Counted from the stretch's first letter, positions 42,293-51,977 are shown. The stretch: DNA of 64,000 nt from UBA1757 sp045627385 (GCA_045627385.1 JAZQNO010000010.1:1-64000), one strand, 5' to 3'. The notes: a model not told the origin generated them from the sequence alone. Numbers and translations: made by a program.

Positions 42293-43020
42293 AACTGTAC
42301 GGGTTTGACGATTTCAGGCCAGGCGGCCGCCAATTCGCGCATGCTGTGGAACAGCAGGTCGCAGCCTTCGTCCGTCAGATAAGAGTCTTCGAGCAGACCC
42401 GTGTTGACGGCCACCGTGAAGATGCCCGCGGCTTTGGCCGACTGCACCCCCAACGGCGCATTCTCGATGACGATGGCTTCGGAGGCTTCCACACCAGCTT
42501 TCTGCAGCCCTTTCAGATAGGGCTCAGGAAACGGTTTTCCCTGTTTCACATCGAAAGCCGTCACCATGCGGTCTTCGGAAAAATGGCCGGGAAAATGACG
42601 GTCGATGCGGCCCAACAGCAGTTTTTGTCCGCTGCCCGTCACCAGTACGCGGGTCAGGCCGCTCAGGCGGATCGCCTCCAGTGTTTCCGGGGCGCCGGGC
42701 ATGACTTCAGCCTCTGGAAGAGCATCGAACAGACCGGCTTTCATCGCATAGAGATCTCTGACTTCCTGGTCGGTGGGGTCGCGGTGCAGTTCGCGACGGA
42801 AGATGATTTCGATGGTGCCGCGGCCGGTGCGTCCCTCGTGCTGATAGGCTTCCTTGGCGTCGAAAGACAGCCCGATGCTGTGCATGACCTGCACCCAACT
42901 GCTGGCGTGATGAGGCATGGAGTCGAACAGGACACCGTCCATATCGATCAGCGCAGCTTTCGGGCTGAAGGCCCGAAAGCCGTGCTGCTGAAGGTATTTC
43001 CGTTTCGCCTCTTGGTACAT
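42289..43020 (-). CDS. HAD-family phosphatase (beta-phosphoglucomutase-like)
   Basis: A 243-residue haloacid dehalogenase-like hydrolase, subfamily IA. Motif I is DMDGVLFDS with nucleophile Asp26 and acid Asp28; motif II is VLVTGSGQ; motif III is KQGKPFPEPYLKG; motif IV is IVIENAPLGVQSAKAAG. The cap sequence resembles beta-phosphoglucomutase or hexose-phosphate phosphatases. The ATG at 43020 (MYQEAKRKYL) leaves a 2-base gap after pgi, so a sugar-phosphate substrate is plausible. Exact reaction unknown. Confidence 0.88.
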   Translation of the reverse strand: MYQEAKRKYLQQHGFRAFSPKAALIDMDGVLFDSMPHHASSWVQVMHSIGLSFDAKEAYQHEGRTGRGTIEIIFRRELHRDPTDQEVRDLYAMKAGLFDALPEAEVMPGAPETLEAIRLSGLTRVLVTGSGQKLLLGRIDRHFPGHFSEDRMVTAFDVKQGKPFPEPYLKGLQKAGVEASEAIVIENAPLGVQSAKAAGIFTVAVNTGLLEDSYLTDEGCDLLFHSMRELAAAWPEIVKPVQL

Positions 43021-43022
43021 GT

Positions 43023-44363
43023 TCAGGAAAGACGCTGTTTGATGGCTTTGGTGGCTTCTTCGTAGCCGGGCTTTTCGAGCAGAGCGAACATGTTGCGCTT
43101 GTAGTCCTCCACACCAGGCTGGTCGAAGGGATTGATGCCCATCACATAACCGCTGATGCCGCAAGCCTTTTCGAAGAAATACATCAGCTGGCCGATGTAG
43201 AACTCGTTCAGCTGGGGCATCACCACTTTGATGTTGGGCACGCCGCCGTCGACATGGGCGATCTGAGTGCCCAGTTCGGCCATCTTGTTCACCTCATCCA
43301 CCCGTTTGCCGGCCAGATAGTTGAGGCCGTCGAGATTTTCGCTGTCGGAAGGAATGGACACTTCACGTTCGGGTTTGGCCACGGAAATGACGGTTTCCAG
43401 AATGATGCGCTCGCCCTGCTGGATCCACTGGCCCATCGAATGCAGGTCGGTCGTCAGATCCACGCTGGCTGGGAAGAGACCCTTGTTTTCCTTGCCTTCG
43501 CTTTCGCCGTAAAGCTGCTTCCACCATTCGGACACGTAATGGAGTTTGGGATGATAGTTGACCAGAATCTCAATCTTCTTGCCGGAGGCATAAAGAGCCT
43601 GACGGGCAGCGGCATACTGCATGGCGGGATTGTTGTCGAAATCCAAAGCGCACTGCTTTTCCATCGAAAGCGCGCCGGCCACCAGCTGTCTGATGTCGAA
43701 TCCGGCCACGGCGATGGGCAGCAGGCCCACCGGCGTGAGCACCGAGTAACGGCCGCCCACATTGTCGGGAATGACATAGGTCTTGTAAGCTTCCTGTGTG
43801 GCCAGAGTGCGCAGCGCGCCGCGGCGGGCGTCGGTGATGGCCACGATGCGGTTCTTGGCCTCTTCCTTGCCGACCTTATTCTCGAGCAGGGTCTTCAGCA
43901 GACGGAAAGCCAGCGCGGTTTCAGTGGTCGTGCCCGATTTGGAGATATTGATGATGCCGAACGATTTGTCCTGCAGATATTCGGTCAGTTCCGAGAGATA
44001 GTCTTCGCTGATGTTGTGGCCTGCAAACAGGATGGTCGGATTCTTCTTGTCCTGGCGCAGCCAGCCAAAGCAGTTGCTGAGGGCCTCAATGACGGCTTTC
44101 GAACCCAGATAGCTGCCGCCGATACCGGCCACGACGACGGCTTCGCAACGCTCGCGCAAACCCTGGGCGCAAGCCTGAATGTCGTCGAGGAAAGCGGCCT
44201 CGATGGAACTGGGCAGATGGAGCCAGCCCAGAAAATCGCTGCCTTTTCCATTGCCTTTTTCAAGTGTTTCCTGAGCCTGTTGACAAGCTGTCCGATAAGA
44301 TGTTACGGTTTCTTTAGAGACAAATCCGTAAACTTTTTCGAGTTGAATGCTGATATTGTCCAT
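43023..44363 (-). CDS. pgi: Glucose-6-phosphate isomerase
   Basis: A 446-residue isomerase interconverting glucose-6-phosphate and fructose-6-phosphate. It is of the short Gram-positive/Bacteroidota type of about 450 residues. Signature regions are VVAGIGGSYLGSKAVIEAL, NISKSGTTTETALAFR and GGRYSVLTPVGLLPIAVAG, with the late NPFDQPGVEDYKRNMF. Fifth or sixth gene of the minus-strand housekeeping operon, 9 bases after gpsA. Confidence 0.97.
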   Translation of the reverse strand: MDNISIQLEKVYGFVSKETVTSYRTACQQAQETLEKGNGKGSDFLGWLHLPSSIEAAFLDDIQACAQGLRERCEAVVVAGIGGSYLGSKAVIEALSNCFGWLRQDKKNPTILFAGHNISEDYLSELTEYLQDKSFGIINISKSGTTTETALAFRLLKTLLENKVGKEEAKNRIVAITDARRGALRTLATQEAYKTYVIPDNVGGRYSVLTPVGLLPIAVAGFDIRQLVAGALSMEKQCALDFDNNPAMQYAAARQALYASGKKIEILVNYHPKLHYVSEWWKQLYGESEGKENKGLFPASVDLTTDLHSMGQWIQQGERIILETVISVAKPEREVSIPSDSENLDGLNYLAGKRVDEVNKMAELGTQIAHVDGGVPNIKVVMPQLNEFYIGQLMYFFEKACGISGYVMGINPFDQPGVEDYKRNMFALLEKPGYEEATKAIKQRLS

Positions 44364-44372
44364 TTGTATGAT

Positions 44373-45377
44373 TCAATGAAGATATTCGCTGAGTAATTTG
44401 ATTTCGATGCCGGGGGCGATGCGGTCGTACAGAATGCTGTACACGGCGTCGAGAATGGGCATGTTCACATGGAAGAACCGGTCGTTGAGCTCTTTCATGC
44501 ACTTGGTGCCGTAGTAGCCTTCGGCAATCATTTCCATCTCCATGTGGGCCGTCTTCACCGAATAGCCCTTGCCGATCATGGTGCCGAAAGCGTGGTTGCG
44601 GCTGAATTTGCTGTAGGCCGTCACCAGCAGGTCGCCCAGATAGACAGAGTTGACGATGTTGCGGGCCACTTCCGGACATGCGGTGCTGATGAAACGGTTC
44701 ATCTCTTCGATAGCGTTCGACATCAGCACGGCCTGGAAATTGTCGCCGCACTTCAGGCCCGAACAGATGCCCGCGGCTATGGCGTAGACATTCTTCAGCG
44801 TGGATCCGTATTCGATGCCCTGAACGTCGTCGGTGATGGTGGCCTTGATGAAACGGCCTTCAAAGCACTTGGCGATCATGGCCGCATTGTCCTTGTCGGC
44901 GCAGGCCAAGGTCAGATAGGAGAGCCGCTCGTAGGCCACTTCCTCGGCGTGACAGGGACCGCCCAAAGCCGCGATATGCTCCTCGGGAACGTTGTACACT
45001 TCGTGGAAATAGCGCGACACGGGCATGTTCTCGTCAGGGACGATGCCCTTGATGGCCGTCAGGATGAATTTCTCGCTGATGTCCACCTTCAGCTTGGCCA
45101 GATGGCTTTTCAGATAGGGTGAAGGCGTGGCGAAAAAAAGCGTGTCGGAATTGCGGACCGCCAGGTTGATGTTGCTGAAGAAACGGATGCGGTCGGTATC
45201 GAAGGGCACCAGCGTCAGATAGCTGGGATTGTGACCGGTCTGCTTGAACAGCCGGATCTGGTTGGGCTTCCTCATGTACCAGTTGATGCTGACCTGAGGA
45301 TTGTTCAACAGCATCTTGGCGATAGCCGTCGCCCAGCTGCCGCCGCCCATGATGCATATTTTACCCGGATATTCCAT
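44373..45377 (-). CDS. gpsA: Glycerol-3-phosphate dehydrogenase [NAD(P)+]
   Basis: A 334-residue cytoplasmic dehydrogenase that reduces dihydroxyacetone phosphate to sn-glycerol-3-phosphate for phospholipid synthesis. The dinucleotide-binding motif is GGGSWATAIAKM at 11-22, followed by FFATPSPYLKSHL, TAIKGI and LGGPCHAEEVAYER. The C-terminal substrate region includes STLKNVYAIAAGICSGL, KCGDN and SRNHAFGTMIGKG. Lies 6 bases after lysS. Confidence 0.96.
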   Translation of the reverse strand: MEYPGKICIMGGGSWATAIAKMLLNNPQVSINWYMRKPNQIRLFKQTGHNPSYLTLVPFDTDRIRFFSNINLAVRNSDTLFFATPSPYLKSHLAKLKVDISEKFILTAIKGIVPDENMPVSRYFHEVYNVPEEHIAALGGPCHAEEVAYERLSYLTLACADKDNAAMIAKCFEGRFIKATITDDVQGIEYGSTLKNVYAIAAGICSGLKCGDNFQAVLMSNAIEEMNRFISTACPEVARNIVNSVYLGDLLVTAYSKFSRNHAFGTMIGKGYSVKTAHMEMEMIAEGYYGTKCMKELNDRFFHVNMPILDAVYSILYDRIAPGIEIKLLSEYLH

Positions 45378-45383
45378 AAGGGC

Positions 45384-46910
45384 TCATTCGTTGGTTTCCT
45401 GTTCCTTTTCGGGACGCATCTGCGGGAAAAGCAGCACTTCCTGGATGGTGGGCTGTCCCGTCATCAGCATGGTCAGACGGTCGATACCGATGCCGATGCC
45501 GCTCGTGGGAGGCATGCCGTACTGCAAGGCGCGCAGGAAGTCCTGATCGATGATCATGGCTTCGTCGTCGCCCTTGGCGGCCAGGCGCATCTGCTCCTTG
45601 AAACGCTCTTCCTGATCGATAGGGTCGTTCAGCTCGCTGTAGGCGTTGGCCAGTTCCTTGCCGTTGACCATCAGTTCGAAACGCTCGGTCAGACCGGGTT
45701 TGCTGCGGTGCAGTTTGGTGAGCGGAGACATCTCGATGGGGTAGTCGGTGATGAAGGTCGGCTGGATGAAAGTGCCTTCGCAGAACTCGCCGAAGATTTC
45801 GTCGATGAGTTTGCCTTTGCCCATCGTATCGTCGATTTCCATCTTGAGTTCCTTGCAGATGGCGCGGATTTCGTCTTCGCTCTTGTCCTCGAGGTCGTAG
45901 CCCGTCTTTTCGCGGATGGCCTCCAGAATCGGGAGACGGCGGTAGGGTGCCTTGAAACTGATGGTCTTTCCGTCGATGACGCTTTCGCTCGTGCCGTTCA
46001 CGGCGATGCAGATGCGTTCGAGCAGCCGTTCGGTGAACGACATCATCCAGTTGTAATCCTTATAGCTGACATACAGCTCCATACAGGTGAATTCGGGGTT
46101 GTGGTTCTTGTCCATACCCTCGTTGCGGAAGTTCTTGCCGATTTCGTAGACACCTTCGAAACCGCCCACAATGAGACGCTTGAGGTAGAGTTCCGTGGCG
46201 ATGCGCATGTACATGGGAATGTCCAGCGCGTTGAAATGGGTGATGAAGGGACGGGCCGAAGCGCCGCCGGGAATCGACTGCAGGGTGGGAGTCTCCACCT
46301 CGGTGTAGCCGGCCTCGTCGAGGACGGAACGCAGCGTGCGGATAATGGTGGCTCGCTTTTCGAAGGTATCCTTGATGCCTTCGTTCACAATCAGGTCCAC
46401 ATAACGCATGCGGAAACGCAGTTCGGGATCTTCAAACTTGTCGTAGGCCACACCGTCCTTGTATTTGACGATGGGCAGCGGACGCAGGGTCTTGGCCAGC
46501 ACGGTCATCTCCTGGGCGTGGACGGAAATCTCGCCGGTCTGAGTGCGGAAGACGAAACCCTTGATACCGATGAAGTCGCCGATGTCAAGCAGTTTCTTGA
46601 ACACGGTGTTGTACATTTCCTTGTCTTCGCCGGGGCAGATTTCGTCGCGGTTGACATATATCTGGATACGGCCCTTGGAATCTTTCAGTTCCATGAAAGA
46701 AGCCTTGCCCATGATGCGGCGGCTCATGATGCGTCCGGCCACGCAGACCTGACGTTTGGGCTCTTCTTCGTCGCGGAAATTCTCTTTGATTTCCACCGAA
46801 AAGGCGTCGGTGGGATATAAGGCTGCGGGATAAGGTTCGATGCCCATATCGCGGAGGGCCTGCATGCTCTGGCGGCGGCCCAGTTCCTGTTCGCTGAGTT
46901 CTTGTATCAT
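45384..46910 (-). CDS. lysS: Lysyl-tRNA synthetase (class II)
   Basis: A 508-residue class II synthetase. The N-terminal OB-fold anticodon domain includes VCVAGRIMSRRIMGKASFMELKD; the catalytic domain has motif 1 near VLDEAGYTEVETPTLQSIPGG, motif 2 FRNEGMDKNHNPEFTCMELY, and motif 3 at GIGIGIDRLTMLMTG. Length is that of the common bacterial form, without the C-terminal extension of some Bacteroides LysS. It follows hisS by 10 bases, so two synthetases share an operon. Confidence 0.97.
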   Translation of the reverse strand: MIQELSEQELGRRQSMQALRDMGIEPYPAALYPTDAFSVEIKENFRDEEEPKRQVCVAGRIMSRRIMGKASFMELKDSKGRIQIYVNRDEICPGEDKEMYNTVFKKLLDIGDFIGIKGFVFRTQTGEISVHAQEMTVLAKTLRPLPIVKYKDGVAYDKFEDPELRFRMRYVDLIVNEGIKDTFEKRATIIRTLRSVLDEAGYTEVETPTLQSIPGGASARPFITHFNALDIPMYMRIATELYLKRLIVGGFEGVYEIGKNFRNEGMDKNHNPEFTCMELYVSYKDYNWMMSFTERLLERICIAVNGTSESVIDGKTISFKAPYRRLPILEAIREKTGYDLEDKSEDEIRAICKELKMEIDDTMGKGKLIDEIFGEFCEGTFIQPTFITDYPIEMSPLTKLHRSKPGLTERFELMVNGKELANAYSELNDPIDQEERFKEQMRLAAKGDDEAMIIDQDFLRALQYGMPPTSGIGIGIDRLTMLMTGQPTIQEVLLFPQMRPEKEQETNE

Positions 46911-46920
46911 ATTCGGGGTA

Positions 46921-48300
46921 TTATGAAAGCTTGGATGATTGGAAGAAAGCGAGTACGGCGTCCTTGTCGAGGCTGAGCTGTTCGCCGGTCAGCATATTCT
47001 TCAGGTTTATTTTGTTCTCGTCGATCTCATTGCCTCCGGCGATGGCCACGAAGGCGATTTTCCGGCTGTCGGCATAGGCGAACTGCTTGCCCAGTTTGAC
47101 ATTGTCGGGATAGAGTTCGGTTGCGATGCCCGCCGCTCTCAACTGGGCGATGACGGGCAGCACGTAGGCCGTTTCGGCTTGTCCGAAGTTGGCGAACAGC
47201 ACCTGAGTGCGTTTCAGCGAAGCTTCGGGATAGAGGTCCAGCTGGTTGAGCACGTCGAAGATGCGGTCGGCGCCGAAGGAAATGCCCACACCGCTCACGC
47301 CGGGCAGGCCGAAGACGCCCGTGAGGTTGTCGTAGCGGCCGCCGCCGGTGATGCTGCCCATGACAGCGTCCAAGGCCTTCACCTCGACGATGGCGCCGGT
47401 GTAATAGTTGAGTCCGCGCGCCAGCGAAAGGTCGAGCTCCAACTGAGCCTTCAGCGGAAGCTGTGCTACAGTGCCCATGATGAAATCCAGCTCTTCGATG
47501 CCCTTCAAACCGGTCTCGCTGCCTGCCAGGATTCCCTTGAGGGCTTCCAACTTTTCGGTGTTGCTGCCTTCCAGTTGGAGAATGGGCTGGAGACGGGCGA
47601 TAGCCTCGGCCTTGACGCCGTTCTCCTCAAGCTCCTTGTTCACATTCTCCAGACCGATCTTCTCGAGCTTGTCGATGGCCACGGTAATCTCCACCAGATG
47701 CTCCTCTTCGCCCAAAATCTCAGCGATTCCACTGAGAATCTTGCGGTTGTTGAGTTTGATGCAGATGCGCACGCCGAAACGGCGGAACACCTCGTCGATA
47801 ATCTGGATGAGCTCGACCTCGTTCATCAGCGAGTCGCTGCCCACCACATCGGCATCGCACTGGTAGAATTCGCGGTAACGGCCTTTCTGCGGACGGTCGG
47901 CCCGCCAGACAGGCTGTATCTGATAGCGTTTGAAGGGGAAGGTGATTTCGTTGCGGTGCATCACCACATAGCGGGCAAAAGGCACGGTCAGGTCGTAGCG
48001 GAGACCCTTTTCACAGAAGAAACGGGTCAGTTTGGCCGAATCCTTCGACAGCAGCTGCTCGTCGCTCAGGGCGGCCATGTAGTCGCCCGAATTCTGAATC
48101 TTGAAAAGCAGTTTGTCGCCTTCGTCGCCGTATTTGCCCATCAGCGTGGAAAGCTGCTCCATGGCAGGCGTCTCGATCGACTGGAAACCGTAGAGCTCGT
48201 ACACGCTTCGGATGGTGTTGAAAATATAGTTGCGCTTCGACATCTCTTCGGGAGAGAAGTCGCGCGTGCCCTTTGGTATGGAGGGTTTCTGAATAGCCAT
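46921..48300 (-). CDS. hisS: Histidyl-tRNA synthetase
   Basis: A 459-residue class II synthetase. Motif 1 region FQSIETPAMEQL, motif 2 YQIQPVWRADRPQKGRYREF, the histidine-A sequence RGLNYYTGAIVEV and motif 3 GVGISFGADRIFDVL are present, with the C-terminal anticodon-binding domain from about 355. It begins 12 bases after the zinc-peptidase gene. Confidence 0.97.
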   Translation of the reverse strand: MAIQKPSIPKGTRDFSPEEMSKRNYIFNTIRSVYELYGFQSIETPAMEQLSTLMGKYGDEGDKLLFKIQNSGDYMAALSDEQLLSKDSAKLTRFFCEKGLRYDLTVPFARYVVMHRNEITFPFKRYQIQPVWRADRPQKGRYREFYQCDADVVGSDSLMNEVELIQIIDEVFRRFGVRICIKLNNRKILSGIAEILGEEEHLVEITVAIDKLEKIGLENVNKELEENGVKAEAIARLQPILQLEGSNTEKLEALKGILAGSETGLKGIEELDFIMGTVAQLPLKAQLELDLSLARGLNYYTGAIVEVKALDAVMGSITGGGRYDNLTGVFGLPGVSGVGISFGADRIFDVLNQLDLYPEASLKRTQVLFANFGQAETAYVLPVIAQLRAAGIATELYPDNVKLGKQFAYADSRKIAFVAIAGGNEIDENKINLKNMLTGEQLSLDKDAVLAFFQSSKLS

Positions 48301-48312
48301 AAAGAATGAAAA

Positions 48313-48993
48313 TTAGTTTCTGCGTCCTCCGGCGAGGATGAGAATGTAATAAATCAGAGTGGCCAGCGAACTGATGGCGGCGATGAAATACGTGTAGGCG
48401 GCCCATTTGAGCGCATCCTTGGCCATGGGCGCGGTGCGCGCGTCCGTGATGCCCGTGCTCCCCAGCCAGGCGATGGCGCGGCGGCTGGCGTTCACTTCGA
48501 CGGGCAGCGTGACGATGCTGAACAGGGTGGTCAAGGCAAACAGCACGATACCCACTTCCAGCACCGCCGGGAACACGCTCACCAGCAGAATGCCGGCCAG
48601 CAGCACCCACTGCATCCAGCGCGAAGCGAAATTGACGGCCGGAACCAGCCGGCTGCGCAGCGTCAGAAAAGGATAGGACTTGGCGTGCTGGACGGCGTGT
48701 CCGGTTTCATGGGCGGCCACGGCCGCGGCGGCGATGCTGCAACTGCCATAGACCGTCTCGCTCAGGTTGATGACTTTGGTGCTCGGGTCGTAGTGGTCGG
48801 TCAGATTGCCCTTGATATGGCGCACCTGAACGTCGGTGATGCCGTTTTCGCGCAGCATCCGCTCGGCCACGTCCTTGCCGGTGAGTCCGCCGTTCAGCGC
48901 CACGCGGCTGTACTTGTCGAAGCGGCGCTGGAGCATGCTCTGAACCAGCCAGCTCAAGAGAGCGATCAGAATGAAAATGACGTATATGTTCAT
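48313..48993 (-). CDS. Zinc metallopeptidase, YugP family
   Basis: A 226-residue membrane protein with an N-terminal membrane helix (IYVIFILIALLSWLVQSML) and further hydrophobic segments near 118-160 and 195-220. The zinc-peptidase motif is AAHETGHAVQH (HExGH). The whole sequence (VAERMLRENGI, HYDPSTKVINLSE, SRRAIAWL) fits the YugP family of neutral zinc metallopeptidases. Gap of 12 bases to purA upstream. Physiological substrate unknown. Confidence 0.92.
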   Translation of the reverse strand: MNIYVIFILIALLSWLVQSMLQRRFDKYSRVALNGGLTGKDVAERMLRENGITDVQVRHIKGNLTDHYDPSTKVINLSETVYGSCSIAAAAVAAHETGHAVQHAKSYPFLTLRSRLVPAVNFASRWMQWVLLAGILLVSVFPAVLEVGIVLFALTTLFSIVTLPVEVNASRRAIAWLGSTGITDARTAPMAKDALKWAAYTYFIAAISSLATLIYYILILAGGRRN

Positions 48994-49005
48994 CGGCCGG
49001 TCTGC

Positions 49006-50283
49006 TTAGTCGGTGTAACGTTCGATGGTCTGTTCGCGGTCAGGTCCTACGGAAACGTACTTGATGCGGACACCGAGCTCGCTCTCCAGGAACTGGATGT
49101 ACTGGTTGAACTCCTCGGGGAAATCGTCCTCCGACTTCATGCCTGTCATATCGGTCTTCCAACCGGGAAGCTCCGTATAGACGGGTTCGATGCCTTCGTC
49201 GATGGAGAAGGGGAAATCTTCGGTTTCCTTGCCGTTGACGCGATAAGCCACGCAGGCCTTGATGGTGTCGAAACTGTCGAGCACGTCGCTCTTCATCATG
49301 ATCAGATCGGTGACGCCGTCAATCATGATGGCATAGCGCAGCGCCACCAGGTCAATCCAGCCGCAGCGGCGGGGACGTCCTGTGACACTGCCGTATTCGT
49401 GGCCGGCGTCGCGCAGCTGCTGGCCCGTCTCGTCGAGCAGCTCGGTGGGGAAAGGACCGCTGCCGACGCGGGTGCAGTAGGCTTTGAAAATGCCGAAGAC
49501 GCGGTCGATCTGCTGAGGGGCGATGCCCAGTCCCGTGCAGGCGCCTGCGCAAATGGTGTTGGACGAAGTCACGAAAGGATAGGAGCCGAAATCGATGTCG
49601 AGCATCGTGCCCTGGGCGCCTTCGCAAAGCACCTTCTTGCCCTCCTTGAGCTGACGGTTGATGAAATGGTCGGAATCGATGAATTCGAAGCCCTTCATGC
49701 ATTCCACCCCTTCGAACCATTCCTTTTCGGCGGCTGCCAGCTGAGCTTCGTCGATGGCGAATCCCATCTGCTTCAGCGTGTTGAGGTGCAGCTGCTTGTG
49801 CTCTTCGTACTTGCGCTGGAAATCGAGTTCGATGTCGCCCACGCGCAGACCGTTGCGGCTGATCTTGTCGGTGTAGGTCGGACCGATGCCCTTGCCGGTG
49901 GTGCCGATCTTGCCTTTGCCCTTGGCGGCTTCGTTGGCGGCATCCAGCAGACGGTGGGTCGGCAGGATGAGATGCGCCTTGCGCGAGATCTTCAGACGTT
50001 CGCGGAGCGGATGACCGCTGGCGGCCAACTGGTCCACTTCCACTTTGAAGAGCGCCGGATCGAGCACGACACCGTTGCCGATGACGTTGATCTTGTTGCC
50101 CTGGAAAATGCCCGAAGGAATGGAACGGAGAATATATTTGGCACCGTTGAACTCCAAGGTGTGACCGGCGTTGGGACCGCCTTGGAAGCGGCATACGATT
50201 TCATAGTCGGGAGTAAGCACGTCTACGACTTTACCTTTACCTTCGTCTCCCCATTGAAGGCCCAATAAAACATTTACACTCAT
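49006..50283 (-). CDS. purA: Adenylosuccinate synthase
   Basis: A 425-residue purine-biosynthesis enzyme forming adenylosuccinate from IMP, aspartate and GTP. The N-terminal LGLQWGDEGKGKVVD carries the GDEGKGK phosphate loop with the catalytic Asp13. GGPNAGHTLEF follows, and the late VTGRPRRCGWIDLVALRYA is diagnostic. It is the first gene of the operon running through zinc peptidase, hisS, lysS, gpsA, pgi, HAD and C11 peptidase. Confidence 0.98.
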   Translation of the reverse strand: MSVNVLLGLQWGDEGKGKVVDVLTPDYEIVCRFQGGPNAGHTLEFNGAKYILRSIPSGIFQGNKINVIGNGVVLDPALFKVEVDQLAASGHPLRERLKISRKAHLILPTHRLLDAANEAAKGKGKIGTTGKGIGPTYTDKISRNGLRVGDIELDFQRKYEEHKQLHLNTLKQMGFAIDEAQLAAAEKEWFEGVECMKGFEFIDSDHFINRQLKEGKKVLCEGAQGTMLDIDFGSYPFVTSSNTICAGACTGLGIAPQQIDRVFGIFKAYCTRVGSGPFPTELLDETGQQLRDAGHEYGSVTGRPRRCGWIDLVALRYAIMIDGVTDLIMMKSDVLDSFDTIKACVAYRVNGKETEDFPFSIDEGIEPVYTELPGWKTDMTGMKSEDDFPEEFNQYIQFLESELGVRIKYVSVGPDREQTIERYTD

Positions 50284-50331
50284 AGTTTTATACTGAATAT
50301 TTATACTGATTCAAAAGCGCATAATATGCGT

Positions 50332-50363
50332 GCGAAATTAAACATATCCCGTGGGAAAAGCAA
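50332..50363 (-). promoter_or_regulatory. Promoter of the purA operon
   Basis: On the minus strand TTG (50361-50363), a 20-base spacer and TAATTTCGC (50332-50340) give a near-consensus Bacteroidota promoter, with one mismatch in TAnnTTTG. It precedes purA by about 50 bases and overlaps the 3' flank of aroB, so it should drive the 9-kb operon. Confidence 0.55.
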
Positions 50364-50379
50364 TCTTTTCGAGATATTT

Positions 50380-51444
50380 TCAACCGACGAACTCGCGGTA
50401 GAAATCAAGAGCCTCTTCGATGTCTTTGTCACTGACAGTCACGCCCGTATGCACCTGACCGAGCGCACTCAGAAGACTGCAGCAGATCTGCCCGTCGGCG
50501 TTTTTCTTGTCGTGCCGCATCCAGGCGAGCAGTTTCGGGTAGTCCTGGCAGCCGATCCGGAGGGTTTTCAGGGTATCTTTAAGGTGATAGACGCTGCGCT
50601 GGAAGACTTCGTGGGAAAGCCCTTCCAGTCGGGCCGAAAGGTAGAGCTCACAGATCAGTCCGCAGGCTACGGCCTCTCCGTGGAGCAGGGGTTGCCGCTC
50701 TTCGACGGCCGGTTCCGATGCGCGTCCTTCCGGGTTTTCCAAGCTGAACGATTCGAAGGCGTGGCCGAAGGTGTGGCCCAGATTGAGCGCTTGGCGGAGG
50801 CCCGTATCGCAGGGGTCGGCCTCGGCAAATTTCCGCTTGATGCCTATGGATTGTTCCAGAACGGCTTGGAACTGAGGAGAATCCGGATGGTCCAAATCGA
50901 GTCCCATGATGGTCTTCCACGTGGATTCGCCTTCGAGCAGCGAGTGCTTGAACATTTCGGCATAGCCGGCGCTCAGTTGGCGGTAGGGAAGTGTCGGTAG
51001 GAAAGAAGAGTCCACCAGCACTCCATCGGCCCGACGGAACAGCCCGATTTCATTCTTGATGCCGTGGAAATTGACGGCCGTCTTGCCGCCGTGGGCCGCA
51101 TCGACCATGGCCAGCAGGGTCGTGGGAATGTTGACGAATGAGATGCCTCGTTTGAACAGACTGGCGGCCAGGCCGCCCAGGTCGCAGACCATGCCGCCGC
51201 CCAAGTTGAACAGCAGCGCCTGACGGGTAGCGCCGTACTGCTCGAAAAAGTCCCAGATGAGCGCGAGCGTCTCCATCGATTTCGACGTCTCGCCTTCGGG
51301 TACCACCATCAAGTGTTCGTGTCCGTCGAAACTGTCCGCGACCAGCGGCCAGCAATGGCGGAAACTGCCTTCGTCACAGAGGACGAAGCATTCCGAAAGC
51401 GGATGCTTGCCGCGCCATTCCCGTATGTCGGCATCGAGTTTCAC
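50380..51444 (-). CDS. aroB: 3-dehydroquinate synthase
   Basis: A 354-residue shikimate-pathway enzyme converting DAHP to 3-dehydroquinate with NAD and a divalent metal. Signatures are LFNLGGGMVCDLGGLAASLFKRG, VNIPTTLLAMVDAAHGGKTAVNF and LNLGHTFGHAFES. The start is GTG, overlapping the rsmD stop by four bases (GTGA). Last gene of the minus-strand operon with the pilin-like protein, DUF3822 and rsmD. Confidence 0.96.
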   Translation of the reverse strand: MKLDADIREWRGKHPLSECFVLCDEGSFRHCWPLVADSFDGHEHLMVVPEGETSKSMETLALIWDFFEQYGATRQALLFNLGGGMVCDLGGLAASLFKRGISFVNIPTTLLAMVDAAHGGKTAVNFHGIKNEIGLFRRADGVLVDSSFLPTLPYRQLSAGYAEMFKHSLLEGESTWKTIMGLDLDHPDSPQFQAVLEQSIGIKRKFAEADPCDTGLRQALNLGHTFGHAFESFSLENPEGRASEPAVEERQPLLHGEAVACGLICELYLSARLEGLSHEVFQRSVYHLKDTLKTLRIGCQDYPKLLAWMRHDKKNADGQICCSLLSALGQVHTGVTVSDKDIEEALDFYREFVG

Positions 51445-51974
51445 AGGCGGAAGAAACTGAAATGGACACTGCCGTATTCGCGCATTTCGCTGAAATGGGG
51501 CAGCTCTTTGAAATCGTCTTTCTTGGAATGTTCCACAATCAGAACGCCGCCTTCATTGAGCAGGCAGGCGTCGAATATCCGCTGCGGAATCTCCGGCAAC
51601 CTTGGGTCGGCGTAGGGTGCATCGGCGAAGATGATGTCAAACTTGCGTCCGCAGCCCTGAATGTACTGGTAGCAGTCACCTTTCACCAGCAGCAGGTTGT
51701 CGATTTTGAGCTTCTCGGCCACCGACCGGATAAACTGCACGTGAGGCGTATACTGTTCCACACAGGTCACCTGTCGTGCTCCGCGCGAAACGAATTCCAG
51801 CCCGATGCTGCCTGTCCCCGAGAAGAGGTCGAGCACGTCGAGGTCTTCGAAATCGACCGTGTTGCCGAGAATGTTGAACAGGCTTTCTTTGGCAAAGTCT
51901 GTGGTGGGTCTGGCTTTCAGATTTTTGGGAAGCTGAAAGTGACGGCCTTTGAATTGTCCGCTGATGATGCGCAT
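51441..51974 (-). CDS. rsmD: 16S rRNA (guanine966-N2)-methyltransferase, RsmD-type
   Basis: A 177-residue methyltransferase of the RsmD family. The SAM-binding LDLFSGTGSIGLEFVSRG, the N-terminal MRIISGQFKGRHFQLP with RPTTDFAKESLFN, and the C-terminal FSxxREYG-type end are all typical. The catalytic DPPY motif is changed: it reads FADAPYADP, with Ala instead of the first Pro. The rest is intact, so activity is probably kept. It starts 3 bases after the DUF3822 stop codon. Confidence 0.93.
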   Translation of the reverse strand: MRIISGQFKGRHFQLPKNLKARPTTDFAKESLFNILGNTVDFEDLDVLDLFSGTGSIGLEFVSRGARQVTCVEQYTPHVQFIRSVAEKLKIDNLLLVKGDCYQYIQGCGRKFDIIFADAPYADPRLPEIPQRIFDACLLNEGGVLIVEHSKKDDFKELPHFSEMREYGSVHFSFFRL

Positions 51975-51977
51975 GAT

